From Notolepis coatsorum (lineage: Eukaryota > Chordata > Actinopteri > Aulopiformes > Paralepididae), in contig OZ020592.1 in assembly GCA_963971535.1 (NCBI GenBank), forward strand, positions 121,415,145 to 121,479,144: a stretch of DNA of 64,000 nt, written 5' to 3'. Positions 22,195-31,668 of this stretch are shown here, one piece after another (the first letter of the stretch is position 1; each line of letters opens with the position of its first letter). A program made the translations under genes and the position numbers. The notes beneath the pieces are model-generated. The model was not told the DNA's origin and made no database searches. It saw only the letters and a list, made by a program, of their open reading frames with translations.

Positions 22195-22480
22195 GTCAGG
22201 TGGCGTAGCGGAGATTGCGCTCGTCACCAATGCAAGAGGCTACGGTCTCGACTCCCGGAGAGTCAGCATTGCCTTGGCTTGGGCTGATCGCTATACTAAC
22301 CCGTTTGGCTGGGTTAGGGGGAGGGAAGCCGTGGGTGGGGATCTGGCGTTGTGGACAGCGACGCCTACAGGTCAGGTCTGGGCGCCTGCTCAGGGGAGGC
22401 AGGACTTGATGAAGGCAGCGTGCCCTCCCACGCGTTACACTTCACCAATGAGAGTCCTCGCTGCCAGGTGAGAAGAGAGT
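22195..22480 (+). mobile_element. tRNA-derived SINE
   Basis: An A-box-like tggcgtagcgg at 22200 and a B-box-like ggtctcgactccc at about 22243 have the spacing of an RNA polymerase III tRNA promoter. They are followed by an unrelated GC-rich body. A (GA)n array follows at 22501-22575. The family was not identified. Confidence 0.55.
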
Positions 22481-22500
22481 CACTGTGGCTGTCGCCGCGT

Positions 22501-22575
<75 letters not shown>
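22501..22575. repeat. (GA)n microsatellite
   Basis: About 75 bp of GA dinucleotide ending in a G-run. Confidence 0.95.
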
Positions 22576-22579
<4 letters not shown>

Positions 22580-22739
22580 TAAGAGAGATGAGGAAGGGGC
22601 AAGAGAGAAGAGAGCTGGGAGTGTTTATTTGATTTGAAGTGTGTCAAACTTGATTTGAAGTGAGTCAACGGCGAAAGATTGGTCCGGTCTCGGCGGCTGT
22701 CTTAACTGTGGTGGGAAGTTCGGTTCCAATGTTGTTCCT

Positions 22740-22960
22740 CATATTCACCCGTTCACTCACACATTCACACACCGACGGCGGAGGTGACCGTGCAAGGTGC
22801 CGACCTGCTCATCGGGAGCAGTTAGGGGTTAAGTGTCTTCTTGCTCAAGGACACTTCGTCACACTGCCCGGGAGGAGCGGAAATCGAACCGGGAACCTTC
22901 CGACTACCGGTGGGCGAACCACTGTCGTGCAAAGACACGGCACGCCAACACTACTGGAAT
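22740..22960 (-). mobile_element. tRNA-derived SINE, minus strand
   Basis: On the minus strand a tRNA-like head with B box ggttcccggttcgatttcc (complement at about 22873-22895) is followed by gagcaagaagacacttaacc and ctaactgctcccgatgagc. These motifs are typical of abundant fish tRNA-SINEs. The assignment is from motif recognition; the subfamily is not named. Confidence 0.6.
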
Positions 22961-24330
22961 GCAATTTCAGTTGATACATTTTGTTCATTTCTACTCCATT
23001 TTTAACTCTATAACCTTGAATTAATCTTCCAAACATTTGCAAACATACAGTTTGTCCCATGCAAGTGAAGTCTGTACCCTGTATTCTAACAAAGCACTAA
23101 AAAGGGGAAAAAAGGAAAACAGAGAGAAGTAGAAAGCTCTTAAAAACGTCCAACTTAAACAAGTCAACATGACCTGAAAGTCACCCAGGCCTCTGCGAAC
23201 ACACCCTATCATTTGGACGATAGGACCCGCCCCCTTTCCTCTCTGGTTGGATGACAAGCAGCATTTCATTGTTTTATTGGCAGTAAAAGATAATAGCAGG
23301 CTTAGCAGAAACTTGGCCATGGCAGAGAGAGAATACAGATTCACAATGTGTCACTCCTTATAAGGAAAGTTTGATTGATTGTAACCACGCCCCCTTTGAG
23401 ATGATTTATGGACACTAAGTCCCGCCCCCTTCTCTGATTGGTCGATGATTCAAGGAGGCGGGACATCCGGTTTTGAGGGGAGGGACATCCGGTTTAGGAG
23501 GGGGAGGGACATCTGGTTACGGAAGGGGAGGAGTTTTCAGAATTTTTTCAAAATAAACGTTTAAATTTAAGAAGTTTCAAACGTTTTTTTTTATTTTCAG
23601 ATTGTGTGTATTCCAAGGTTTTCAGATTAAACATTTCACAATATCTTCAGAAGGTATTTTGTGTGTGTGTGTATCTTCAGAATATAGTTTCACAACAATC
23701 TTAAGACTAAATGTGTGTGGTTACAGAATTAAGAATAAAGTTTCAGAATAAATGTAAAATGCCAAATGTATTATTCTTCAGAAAGTGCATTTCTTCCAAG
23801 TGGTGTTTGTGTGTTTTCTTAAGAATGTGTGTTTTCTTGCAAAGGGGGATTAAGAAAAATATCTCTCTGTCAGTTTGCTGTGTGTGTGTAGAAAGAATTC
23901 TCCCCATGCTGTGTGCGTGGCTTCACCAGTAAACTGAATATCTCCCTCCCACTCTGACAGTTTGGTGTGTGTGGGTGTGTGTGTGTGTCTGTGTGTTCGC
24001 TAGAGCGACTGAAAAAGGCCAACTGCTGGTTCTGAAACTGTCACCCTCTGCATGGTCGTGAAGGAGGGGGTCTAACGATGGCTAATGGGATGGCTCAAAA
24101 CTGCCGTATGCAGCTCCTGTCTAAAAGATTTATGATGTCTTACTTCTCCATTCAACAGAAGAAACACACACGCACCCCCTCAAAAAAAGGTGTCACGGTC
24201 TGTGTCTGTTTGGCACGATGATGCTTTGAAGTGTGTTGTAAATATCGAGGCGTCTCAGTCATTCTGGAACCTATAATGTTTTTTATTCAGAAGCAGTATA
24301 TTACTATAGCTGATGGGGCCAGCTAGTTAG
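22961..24330. other. Unassigned AT-rich sequence left of the provirus
   Basis: No supported gene. It contains repeated short modules: cgccccct plus ctgattggtc-like segments near 23225 and 23440; gggacatccggtt repeated three times at 23460-23515; ttttcaga-containing repeats at 23535-23720; and a short GT tract at about 23965-23990. The left end of the Maverick-like provirus should lie here. I could not find a copy of right-end sequence in inverted orientation. Confidence 0.45.
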
Positions 24331-24408
24331 TAATAAAATAAGGATGTGTGTGAGGGCGTCTTCATAACTCAATATTACAGTGAAAGAATTAAGAATAAAA
24401 AAGGAACT

Positions 24409-24618
24409 ATGTCCGCCCAGACAGAGGCATTAGAAACCCCTACTACTGTAGATTTCTCAGAGGATGATCAAAGCAGTATTATTTCGATGGAGAGTTTCAA
24501 TAGGTTACTAATAAGGGCTAGCATTGTTAGTATGTGTATAGGAGGCGTTTTGGGGGTATGTTTTTGTCTGTGGAAGGTGTGCGATATTATCCATGACATA
24601 AATGGGGGCGTAATGTAG
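24409..24618 (+). CDS. Small single-pass membrane protein (provirus accessory)
   Basis: A 69-residue ORF starting at atgtccgcc. An acidic N-terminus (residues 1-30) precedes one hydrophobic segment (about residues 37-60, IVSMCIGGVLGVCFCLW) and a short tail. It is immediately upstream of the next proviral ORF and in the same orientation, so it is probably part of the left gene cluster. The family is not recognised. An earlier in-frame ATG at 24346 would add 21 residues. Confidence 0.45.
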   Translation: MSAQTEALETPTTVDFSEDDQSSIISMESFNRLLIRASIVSMCIGGVLGVCFCLWKVCDIIHDINGGVM

Positions 24619-24673
24619 GGAAAAAAAAGCTATATATATGTTTCTGATTGTGACTGATAGATCCAAGAGCATA

Positions 24674-25324
24674 ATGGCTGACAATATTTGTACACCGGTT
24701 ATACACACATCTGACAGAATAGCGCTTATTAGGGCATTATTGAGGGCACCGTGCAGATATGGAAGGGGCATTTATAATGAAGTGTGGCCTACGAGCGATG
24801 GAATATTGAGTCTGGAATATGACGGAAGATTAGACAGAGTTGCGATATACAAACTGGGCCTAACGGACTTCGAAGGCCTCGGAGAAAGGCCAGAGATCTA
24901 TTTAAGCGAAAGAGAGTTCTGGCAGATAAAAAATAATTCTTTTGACGCACTAGACGGTTTGGCCGTCAGAAAACTCAAGGAAGGACAGCTAATCAAACTG
25001 TTAACAGGCTCCAGTGACTTAGAAAGTTATTTTGTATATTACACAGCACGTATCTCTATACATAACAAGCCAGGCGTTAATGGAGTGGGGGATATGACCA
25101 TTTTCAAACGGTATGCATTTGGAGCCGAGAGTGTTCTATTTACTGTGCCGGTGAATACGTGGTTAGAATGTCTTCACACATGTGGAGCAGTCACGAGCGA
25201 AATGTTAAAGGTGCAAGCGGATATGGATCATTTGAAAAGACGTCTCTTTCCATACAAGGAATCAGAGGAAGACGATACCATAGGGCCAGGCGAGGGTGTG
25301 ATGGAAGGGGCGTGTCAACCGTAA
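24674..25324 (+). CDS. Provirus accessory protein, unknown function
   Basis: A 216-residue intact ORF (start atggctgac at 24674; an upstream in-frame ATG at 24638 is possible). It has a mixed alpha/beta composition and an acidic C-terminus (ESEEDDTIGPGEG). No catalytic motif was recognised. Its position between the membrane ORF and the HPSQ-motif ORF, same strand, marks it as a Maverick-type cargo gene. It is open while neighbouring structural genes are broken. Confidence 0.55.
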   Translation: MADNICTPVIHTSDRIALIRALLRAPCRYGRGIYNEVWPTSDGILSLEYDGRLDRVAIYKLGLTDFEGLGERPEIYLSEREFWQIKNNSFDALDGLAVRKLKEGQLIKLLTGSSDLESYFVYYTARISIHNKPGVNGVGDMTIFKRYAFGAESVLFTVPVNTWLECLHTCGAVTSEMLKVQADMDHLKRRLFPYKESEEDDTIGPGEGVMEGACQP

Positions 25325-25377
25325 AAGACCCTTTAAAAAAGAAAAAAAAGTTACAATGGACTTTAAAGACTTTAATC

Positions 25378-26088
25378 ATGGCCTCCTTCAACAATGGATA
25401 CGAACTGGAGTCTGCTGTACCCTACACACCGCTACTCTGCATTTTTCCAACGATGAATACCTGCGAAACACCTGATCTGTCATCACAAGATACCATAGCA
25501 GATGGAGAGGATGGGGGCACACTGCCTATTGGAGAATGGCGATCACACACACCAGAATCTGGTTTCCCTCAAGACCTGCCTGTCACAGAGAGGAGACGAC
25601 TTACAGTACTCCCCGTTGTGGTTGACGAGAGAGCGGGATTCCTAGATCATCTAATGATTGGCAGCATTAAACTACTTCTGGCAGAAGTGTTGAAGTGCTG
25701 CGTCGATCTACATCTCATCGAGCATTGCTATGGCTGTACCGTTCAGCACCCGAGTCAACGTCATCATGAATGCTTGTTTGAACCTGCCATGTATTATATG
25801 ATCAACGAACCCGCACTAATGACTTTGTTATGGAGTGGTGAACTGATTCCTACCATCAGCGCTCTCTTGGGTCGGCTATGTTTAGCCATTCCATCGCTGC
25901 TAAGAATGCAAGGAATCTGCGAGGGGCTCCTCTATGAATTTCAGTCATTTAAGAATAGTGAATGTCTGAAGGATTTGATTAAGGAGATACACCTTGATTA
26001 CCCAGAGATTGATACTGAGGCTGTCTATGATTCAATACATCTTTGCATGTCCACAGTGCCAAAACTAGCAAAAGTCTATAGAGTGTGA
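25378..26088 (+). CDS. Provirus accessory protein with Cys/His (HPSQ) motif
   Basis: A 236-residue ORF from atggcctcc at 25378; the upstream extension to 25159 overlaps the preceding gene in another frame and runs through a Lys homopolymer, so it is unlikely to be used. The N-terminal third is polar and acidic. At about residues 120-140 is the cluster CYGCTVQHPSQRHHEC, a plausible zinc-binding site, set in a hydrophobic helical C-terminal domain. I have the impression that similar CxxC...HPSQ...HxC proteins occur in fish Maverick-type elements, but their function is unknown to me. It lies 110 bp upstream of the integrase. Confidence 0.55.
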   Translation: MASFNNGYELESAVPYTPLLCIFPTMNTCETPDLSSQDTIADGEDGGTLPIGEWRSHTPESGFPQDLPVTERRRLTVLPVVVDERAGFLDHLMIGSIKLLLAEVLKCCVDLHLIEHCYGCTVQHPSQRHHECLFEPAMYYMINEPALMTLLWSGELIPTISALLGRLCLAIPSLLRMQGICEGLLYEFQSFKNSECLKDLIKEIHLDYPEIDTEAVYDSIHLCMSTVPKLAKVYRV

Positions 26089-26198
26089 TTTGTTTTATTT
26101 CTGAAAAAAAAAAAATGTGTTTTTAAAAAAAAAGAAATGTCTCCTGCTTACTTATTCACTCATGTATTATAATCCAAGGGGTGTGGTGGTTTGAAAAT

Positions 26199-27068
26199 AT
26201 GGATGGCATACTAGCTAAAATATATTATGACCCCGCAAATCCAGGTTCGTTTGGGGGTGTCGAACGCTTGCGTAAGGCAGTGGAACTCTCTACAGGAGAT
26301 AAAGTAGGGATAAATGTTATTAAAACCTGGTTATCAAAACAGGATAGCTACACTCTACATAAGCCTGCTAGAATACATTTTAAGAGAAATAGAGTATTCG
26401 TTCCAAGACCTCTTTATCAATTTCAAATTGATTTATGCGATATGCAAAGCTTAGCACAATACAACGATGGTTTTAAATATCTGATGACTGTCATTGATGT
26501 ATTCTCTAAGATGGTTTATGTAAGGCCTTTAAAAAATAAGACAGGTTTAGCTGTTACAAAAGCCTTCGCTAATGTTTTAGAGGAGAGTCAAACGCCTGTA
26601 AAAATACAAACGGATGAAAGTAAAGAATTCTATAATAAACATTTCAAAGAATTGATGCAGCGACACAACATACACCACTTCGCAACTGGAAGTGAATTGA
26701 AAGTGAGCGTTATCGAACGATTGAACCGTACATTGAAGGACAGGATGTGGAGATTTTTCACAGCTAAAAATTATTTTCGTTATATTGATATGCTGCCGGA
26801 TATGGTACAGAGTTATAATAACACGTTTCACTCCAGTATTAAAATGAAGCCTACAGAGGTCTCTAAAGATAACATACTACAGGTATTTCAGAACCTGTAC
26901 GGAACAGTACCTCTAACGCATAAAAAAACTAGATTTAAATTTGATATAGGCACTACCGTGCGTTTAGCTCAATATAAGTCTGTCTTCGACAAGCGCTATG
27001 AGCAGACGTATACGTACAAGACGTTTATTATAGAGAAGCGTTTAACCCGTGTCCCTGTTGTGTACAGA
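26199..27068 (+). pseudogene. Maverick integrase, N-terminal and catalytic domains (split gene)
   Basis: A retroviral-type DDE integrase, which would insert the viral genome into host DNA. After an N-terminal region (FGGVERLRKAV), the RNase H-fold core shows the first Asp in QFQIDLCDM, the second in IQTDESKEF and the Glu in VIERLNRTLKDRM, so all three catalytic acids remain. A C-terminal beta-rich segment (IGTTVRLAQYKSVFDKRYEQ) follows. Provirus homology ends at 27068 after VVYR; the frame then runs into inserted DNA. The remainder, including the chromodomain, is at 42844-43060. An ORF extends to 27287 only by chance. Confidence 0.85.
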
Positions 27069-27070
27069 TA

Positions 27071-27846
27071 CAGCTGGGAAAAGTCCAGGAGCAGCTGTTT
27101 GCCTGCTGTTATCACGTCGCTTGGCATGGTTAATGTTAACAATGACCAGCGGGGGCGCTCTCATACAGCTGGTGACAACTGCCCGACGCGCCGGCTTTTT
27201 GTTCATTCATTGGAGGAGCTCCGCACAGCTGGTGACTTCATTCATAGGATGCTACAACGTCCTACAGTATGTCTACAGACTGCATGAATGAATGTTGCTG
27301 AATTAAAGAATGAATAAGTTAAACGTGTGCATAATACAATAGTAATAATATATAATAAGAATCCAACCAATAGAGCGACATTGTGCAATAAACAAGTAAA
27401 CAACGTGTCAAATCTAACTTCATTAGATGGCCGACGTACAGTACGGCTCTCTTTTCCATTCATTTCATCAAAAGAAAGCGTTAGTGTAATGCTTCTTGGT
27501 AACAATAGGTTTGTGTACGCAATGTTGCTGAAATAAAATAATTAAACCGTTAAGACCTCGAATTAGCAGTGGAGGTGCTACAGTAGGTGGGCTCTATTTA
27601 TAATGGATATATTTTGTCTGGTACCGTGGTCTAGTGGTTTAGGTTATTCCTTTCAAGCTGACGCCCGGGGTTCGAATCCTAGCCGGTTTAATATATGTAT
27701 TTTTTTTTTTATTATTTATCAAATGAAATTGCCCGCAACGATGTGCATAATAACGTTTCGTCTTGTTTACATCAGGGTCCCCCATAGTAACTTGGCTTGC
27801 TACTCTACAGTTAAATCAATGAGCCAGTGTGCTAACGTTATCATAT
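27071..27846 (+). repeat. Left inverted arm of the composite insertion
   Basis: Shares with the right arm, in inverted orientation: gctacaacgtcctaca (about 27251; 42693-42710); a 90-bp AT-rich block around caaccaatagagcgacattg (27327-27415; 42340-42430); a tRNA-like block (27620-27687; 42463-42531); and the block catagtaacttggcttgc (27783; about 41905). It is interrupted at 27847 by the LTR element. Confidence 0.7.
27620..27687 (+). repeat. tRNA-like block (pol III A and B boxes), left copy
   Basis: The sequence has tggtctagtgg (A-box-like) and ggttcgaatcc (perfect B-box core) at tRNA spacing. The acceptor ends pair poorly, so this is a tRNA-derived repeat head rather than a tRNA gene. A diverged, inverted partner is at 42463-42531. 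Confidence 0.65.
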
Positions 27847-30696
27847 TGTGAGGTTTTGCCCGCTGCTCACTACCTTTCTCTGTCTTCTTTAAGCCTACTG
27901 TTAGGAATTCCCTACTCACTCTCTCTAGCCCCCACCCTCTCCTTCCTTACCCTTAGTGGCCACACCTGTTTGATATTCTATTATCTCTCGCACCTGTGGT
28001 GGCAGGCTAATTAGTCCCCCTGTGGGCTTTAAATACCAGGGCGCTTCCCCTCGTTTTGGCGTGGGGTCGTGTTGTATTCATGCTGAGTCATATTCTCTAA
28101 CATCTAGACTCTTTCGGGAGATCCTCTGGTCTACCAATGCTGTAAGATGGATCTCTCCAGCCTTGAGATGTTTGCTCCAGCCTTCGTCTGCTGTCGCCGT
28201 AGCCTGTGGAGGAGACTGTTCTGCGCTCCCTGTAACTTCCACGGGAGGCACCCCAGCGCTCCACTGCAGACCCCAGCGCAGCTGTTCGTCCTGACGCACA
28301 TCTAGACCAACGCGCATCTCCCGGACCTTCGAGCTTGGCACGCTCCTCCGTCCCAGCGCACAGACGCGCATCTTCCAGACCTTCGAGCTTGGCACGCTCC
28401 TCCGTCCCAGCGCACAGACGCGCATCTTCCAGACCTTCGAGCTTGGCACGCTCCTCCGTCCCAGCGCACAGACGCGCATCTTCCAGACCTTCGAGCTTGG
28501 CACGCTCCTCCGTCCCAGCGCACAGACGCGCATCTTCCAGACCTCCGAGCTTGGCACGCTCCTCCGTCCCAGCGCACAGACGCGCATCTTCCAGACCTTC
28601 GAGCTTGGCACGCTCCTCCGTACCAGCGCACTGACGCGCATCTTCCAGACCTTCGAGCTTGGCACGCTCCTCCGTACCAGCGCACAGACGCGCATCTTCC
28701 AGACCTTCGTGCTTGGCAGACTCCTCCTCGCAGACGCACCCCGAGGCGTCTCTCGGTTCCGACGCGCACACCAAGGTGTGGCGCGCACCCTGTTCCTCGG
28801 CTCCGACAGCGGCTACCCGGTGGACGACATCCTCGCCACCGCCACTGTCCCGACGCGCACACCAAGGTGTGGCGCGCACTCTGTTCCTCGGCTCCGACAG
28901 CGGCTACCCGGTGGACGACGCTCTCGCCACCGCCACTGTTCCGACGCGCACACCAAGGTGTGGCGCGCACTCTGTTCCTCGCTCCGACAGTCGGCTACCC
29001 GGTGGACGACATCCTCGCCACCGCCACTGTTCCAGCTCCCTGTTCCGACGCGCACACCAAGGTGTGGCGCGCACTCTGTTCCTCAGCTCCGACAGTGGCT
29101 ACCCGGTGGACGACATCCTCGCCACCGCCACTGTTCCAGCTCCCTGTTCCGACGCGCACACCAAGGTGTGGCGCGCACTCTGTTCCTCGGCTCCGACAGC
29201 GGCTACCCGGTGGACGATGCCCTCGTCACCGCCACTGTTCCAGCACTCTGTTCCTCGGCTCCGACAGCGGCTACCCGGTGGACGACGCCCTCGCCACCGC
29301 CGCTGTCCCAGCGCTCTGTTCCTCGGCTCCGACAGCCAGCCACCCGGTGGCGATGCCCTCGCCCCGCTGCTGTCCCCTGTACCATTACGCATACGTCTGG
29401 GTGAGTTTTGATTGTGATGTCACTCACCCAGCGTAGTGCCCTTGCCCCCGTTCCCGTTGCTGTCCCTGTACCTTTACGCATACGCCTGGGTGAGTTTTGA
29501 TTGTGATGTCACTCACTCAGCGTAGTGCCCTTGCCCCCGTTCCCGTTGCTGTCCCTGTACCTTTACGCATACGCCTGGGTGAGTTTGATTGTGATGTCAC
29601 TCACTCAGCGTAGTGCCCTTGCCCCCGTTCCCGTTGCTGTCCCTGTACCTTTACGCATACGCCTGGGTGAGTTTTGATTGTGATGTCACTCACTCAGCGT
29701 AGTGCCCTTGCCCCCGTTCCCGTTGCTGTCCCTGTACCTTTACGCATACGCCTGGGTGAGTTTGATTGTGATGTCACTCACTCAGCGTAGTGCCCTTGCC
29801 CCCGTTCCTTGCTGTCCCTGTACCTTTACGCATACGCCTGGGTGAGTTTGATTGTGATGTCACTCACTCAGCGTAGTGCCCTTGCCCCCGTTCCCGCTGC
29901 TGTCCCTTTACCTTTACGCATACGCCTGGGTGAGTTTTGATTGTGATGTCACTCACTCAGCGTAATGCCCCTTGCCCTCGTCCCGCTGCTGTTCCCCAGC
30001 GTATTGCCTCCTTTAGTTCTCACCTAGTTATTAGTTTGGACATTTCATCTCCCAGCGTATTGCCTCTGTTAGTTAGTTTGGACATTTCATCTCCCAGCGT
30101 AATGCCTCTGTTTTTGGTTCTCACTTAGAATAGTATTTTTGGACTTTACATCTCCCCCTGTGTGTTTGTCACACGAAGATATTATTACTTTGTTCACTTT
30201 GTTATTTGGACTGTTCTGCATCTGCTCTGTTTTTTCCCTTTGCATATTAACCCTCTCCTCTGTTCTGCAGAGCGGCCCAGATGTTTTCCCACCAGTCCCC
30301 AGTTCCTCCCTGTCCCCAGCCCGCCTCCGCGGGCCTCTGTTCCCTCTGTCACCAGAACCTGGTCCTCTGTCCCAAGGCGTTCCCTTAACCTTCCCAAGGC
30401 GTTCCCTTAACCTTCCCAAGGCGTTCCCTTAACCTTCCCAAGGCGTTCCCTTAACCTTCCCAAGGCGTTCCCTTAACCTTCCCTTAGGCGTTCCCTTACT
30501 TTCCCATAGTGTTCCCTTTTCCTGCCCGCCTCTTAAAGGCACTTTACCTTCCCCTCTTGTGTTATTCCAGTGTTTTGTGTTTTCTCCCTTAAAGGGACAG
30601 TGCCCTTTTTCCCTGTTCACAATAAATTTCTGTTTCTTGGCAAACCACCATACCTGTCTTGTGTTGTGCGATTGGGGTCGGTTACAAACCATAACA
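27847..30696 (+). repeat. 5' LTR with four internal minisatellites
   Basis: A TATA-like tttaaata lies at 28028 and AATAAA at 30621, implying a short U3 (about 0.2 kb) and a very long R region. Internal arrays are a 54-bp unit (about 28327-28720, seven full copies plus one diverged), a variable 86-105-bp unit (about 28755-29390), an 89-bp unit (about 29395-29970, about seven copies) and a 22-bp unit (about 30375-30490). Long ORFs on both strands over the 54-bp array exist only because 54 is a multiple of three. Confidence 0.92.
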
Positions 30697-31668
30697 GTAC
30701 GACCCCACCAAATCGACGACCCCAGCCAGCACAGACGGTGTATGTTGAGTTTGCCTCTTTTTTTCTTGTTCCCTCTAGCTCCCCTGTTAGCTCAGTTTAG
30801 CTTGTTAGTCTCCCCGGTTAGCTCCCCTGTTTGCTTCCCGTTTTGCCCTGTTTGACCCCCCTGTAGCTAGCCATGCCCTGGCGGCTAACCCAGTTTCCCT
30901 CTGCATGGCCCCGGTCTGCTAGCTTGGCCCCGGCTGTTAGCACAGCCTCTATGTTAATGCAGCCTTGCAGCTGGCATAGGCCCTGTAGCTAGCCAGGCCC
31001 AAGCAGCTAACCCGGTCCCTCTGCATGGCCTCCACTTTTTTGTGTAGTTTATCCCACAGCTAGGACTGTCCTTCCAGCTAGCTTGTGCTCTCATGCTGGT
31101 CCAGCCCTGTCTGCCAGCCTAGCTCCGGCAGCTAGCGCAGCCTCTATGTTGATGTAGCAGTACAGCTAGCATAGGCCCTGTAGCTATCAGTGCCCTGGCA
31201 GCTACCCTTTCCCTCTGCTAGCCTGGCTCCGGCAGCTTGCGCAGCCTCTATGTTGATGTAGCAGTACAGCTAGCATAGGCCCTGTAGCTATCAGTGCCCT
31301 GGCAGCTAACCTTCCCTCTGCTAGCCCTTTCCCGGTGCTTCCATGGTTACCCCTTAGCTACCCTGCTTGCCCCTCAGTTCCTCTAGACCAGTTCCTCTAG
31401 ACCAGTTCTCTAGACCAGTTCTCTAAACCAGTTCTCTAGACCAGTTCTCTTGCCCAGTTCACTAGACTAGTTCTCTAGACCCAGTTCCTCTAGACCAGTT
31501 GCCCCTCTGCTACCCTAGTTACCCCTCGGCGACCCTGTTTCTTTTGCTAGCCCCACTCTTGTGGTGGCTTCCCCTGCTGGCTTGGCCAGTACCTCTTGTT
31601 TTGCCCCCTGCCACTCTGGCTGTATTTGTTTTGGGTCGCCGGGTGGCTCCCGTTGGAGGGGGGGATAC
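30697..31668 (+). other. LTR element interior, non-coding
   Basis: The interior is rich in gctagc/agctagc words, with loosely repeated blocks such as gcagcctctatg and gtagctatcagtgccctgg (31140-31320) and a run of tctagaccagttc repeats (31380-31500). No ORF has a recognisable domain. The polypurine tract is at about 31653-31666. It presumably contains packaging signals. Confidence 0.7.

Noticed and set aside
23900-24400. Left terminal inverted repeat of the provirus
   Set aside because: I compared it by eye with the reverse complement of 57.2-57.5 kb and saw no convincing match.
25159-25377. N-terminal extension of the HPSQ-motif ORF
   Set aside because: It overlaps the preceding gene in another frame and passes through a Lys homopolymer; the ATG at 25378 is more plausible.
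27069-27287. C-terminal extension of the integrase ORF
   Set aside because: Sequence after 27068 belongs to the left arm of the insertion; the true C-terminus is at 42844-43060.
27620-27687. Functional tRNA gene
   Set aside because: The A and B boxes are good but the acceptor stem pairs poorly and a diverged copy sits in the paired arm, so it is a tRNA-derived repeat.
28078-28970. Long Arg- and Glu-rich ORFs on both strands (repeated at 31900-32792)
   Set aside because: They follow from a 54-bp satellite and GC-rich repeats in the LTRs; overlapping frames on both strands stay open and no domain is recognisable.
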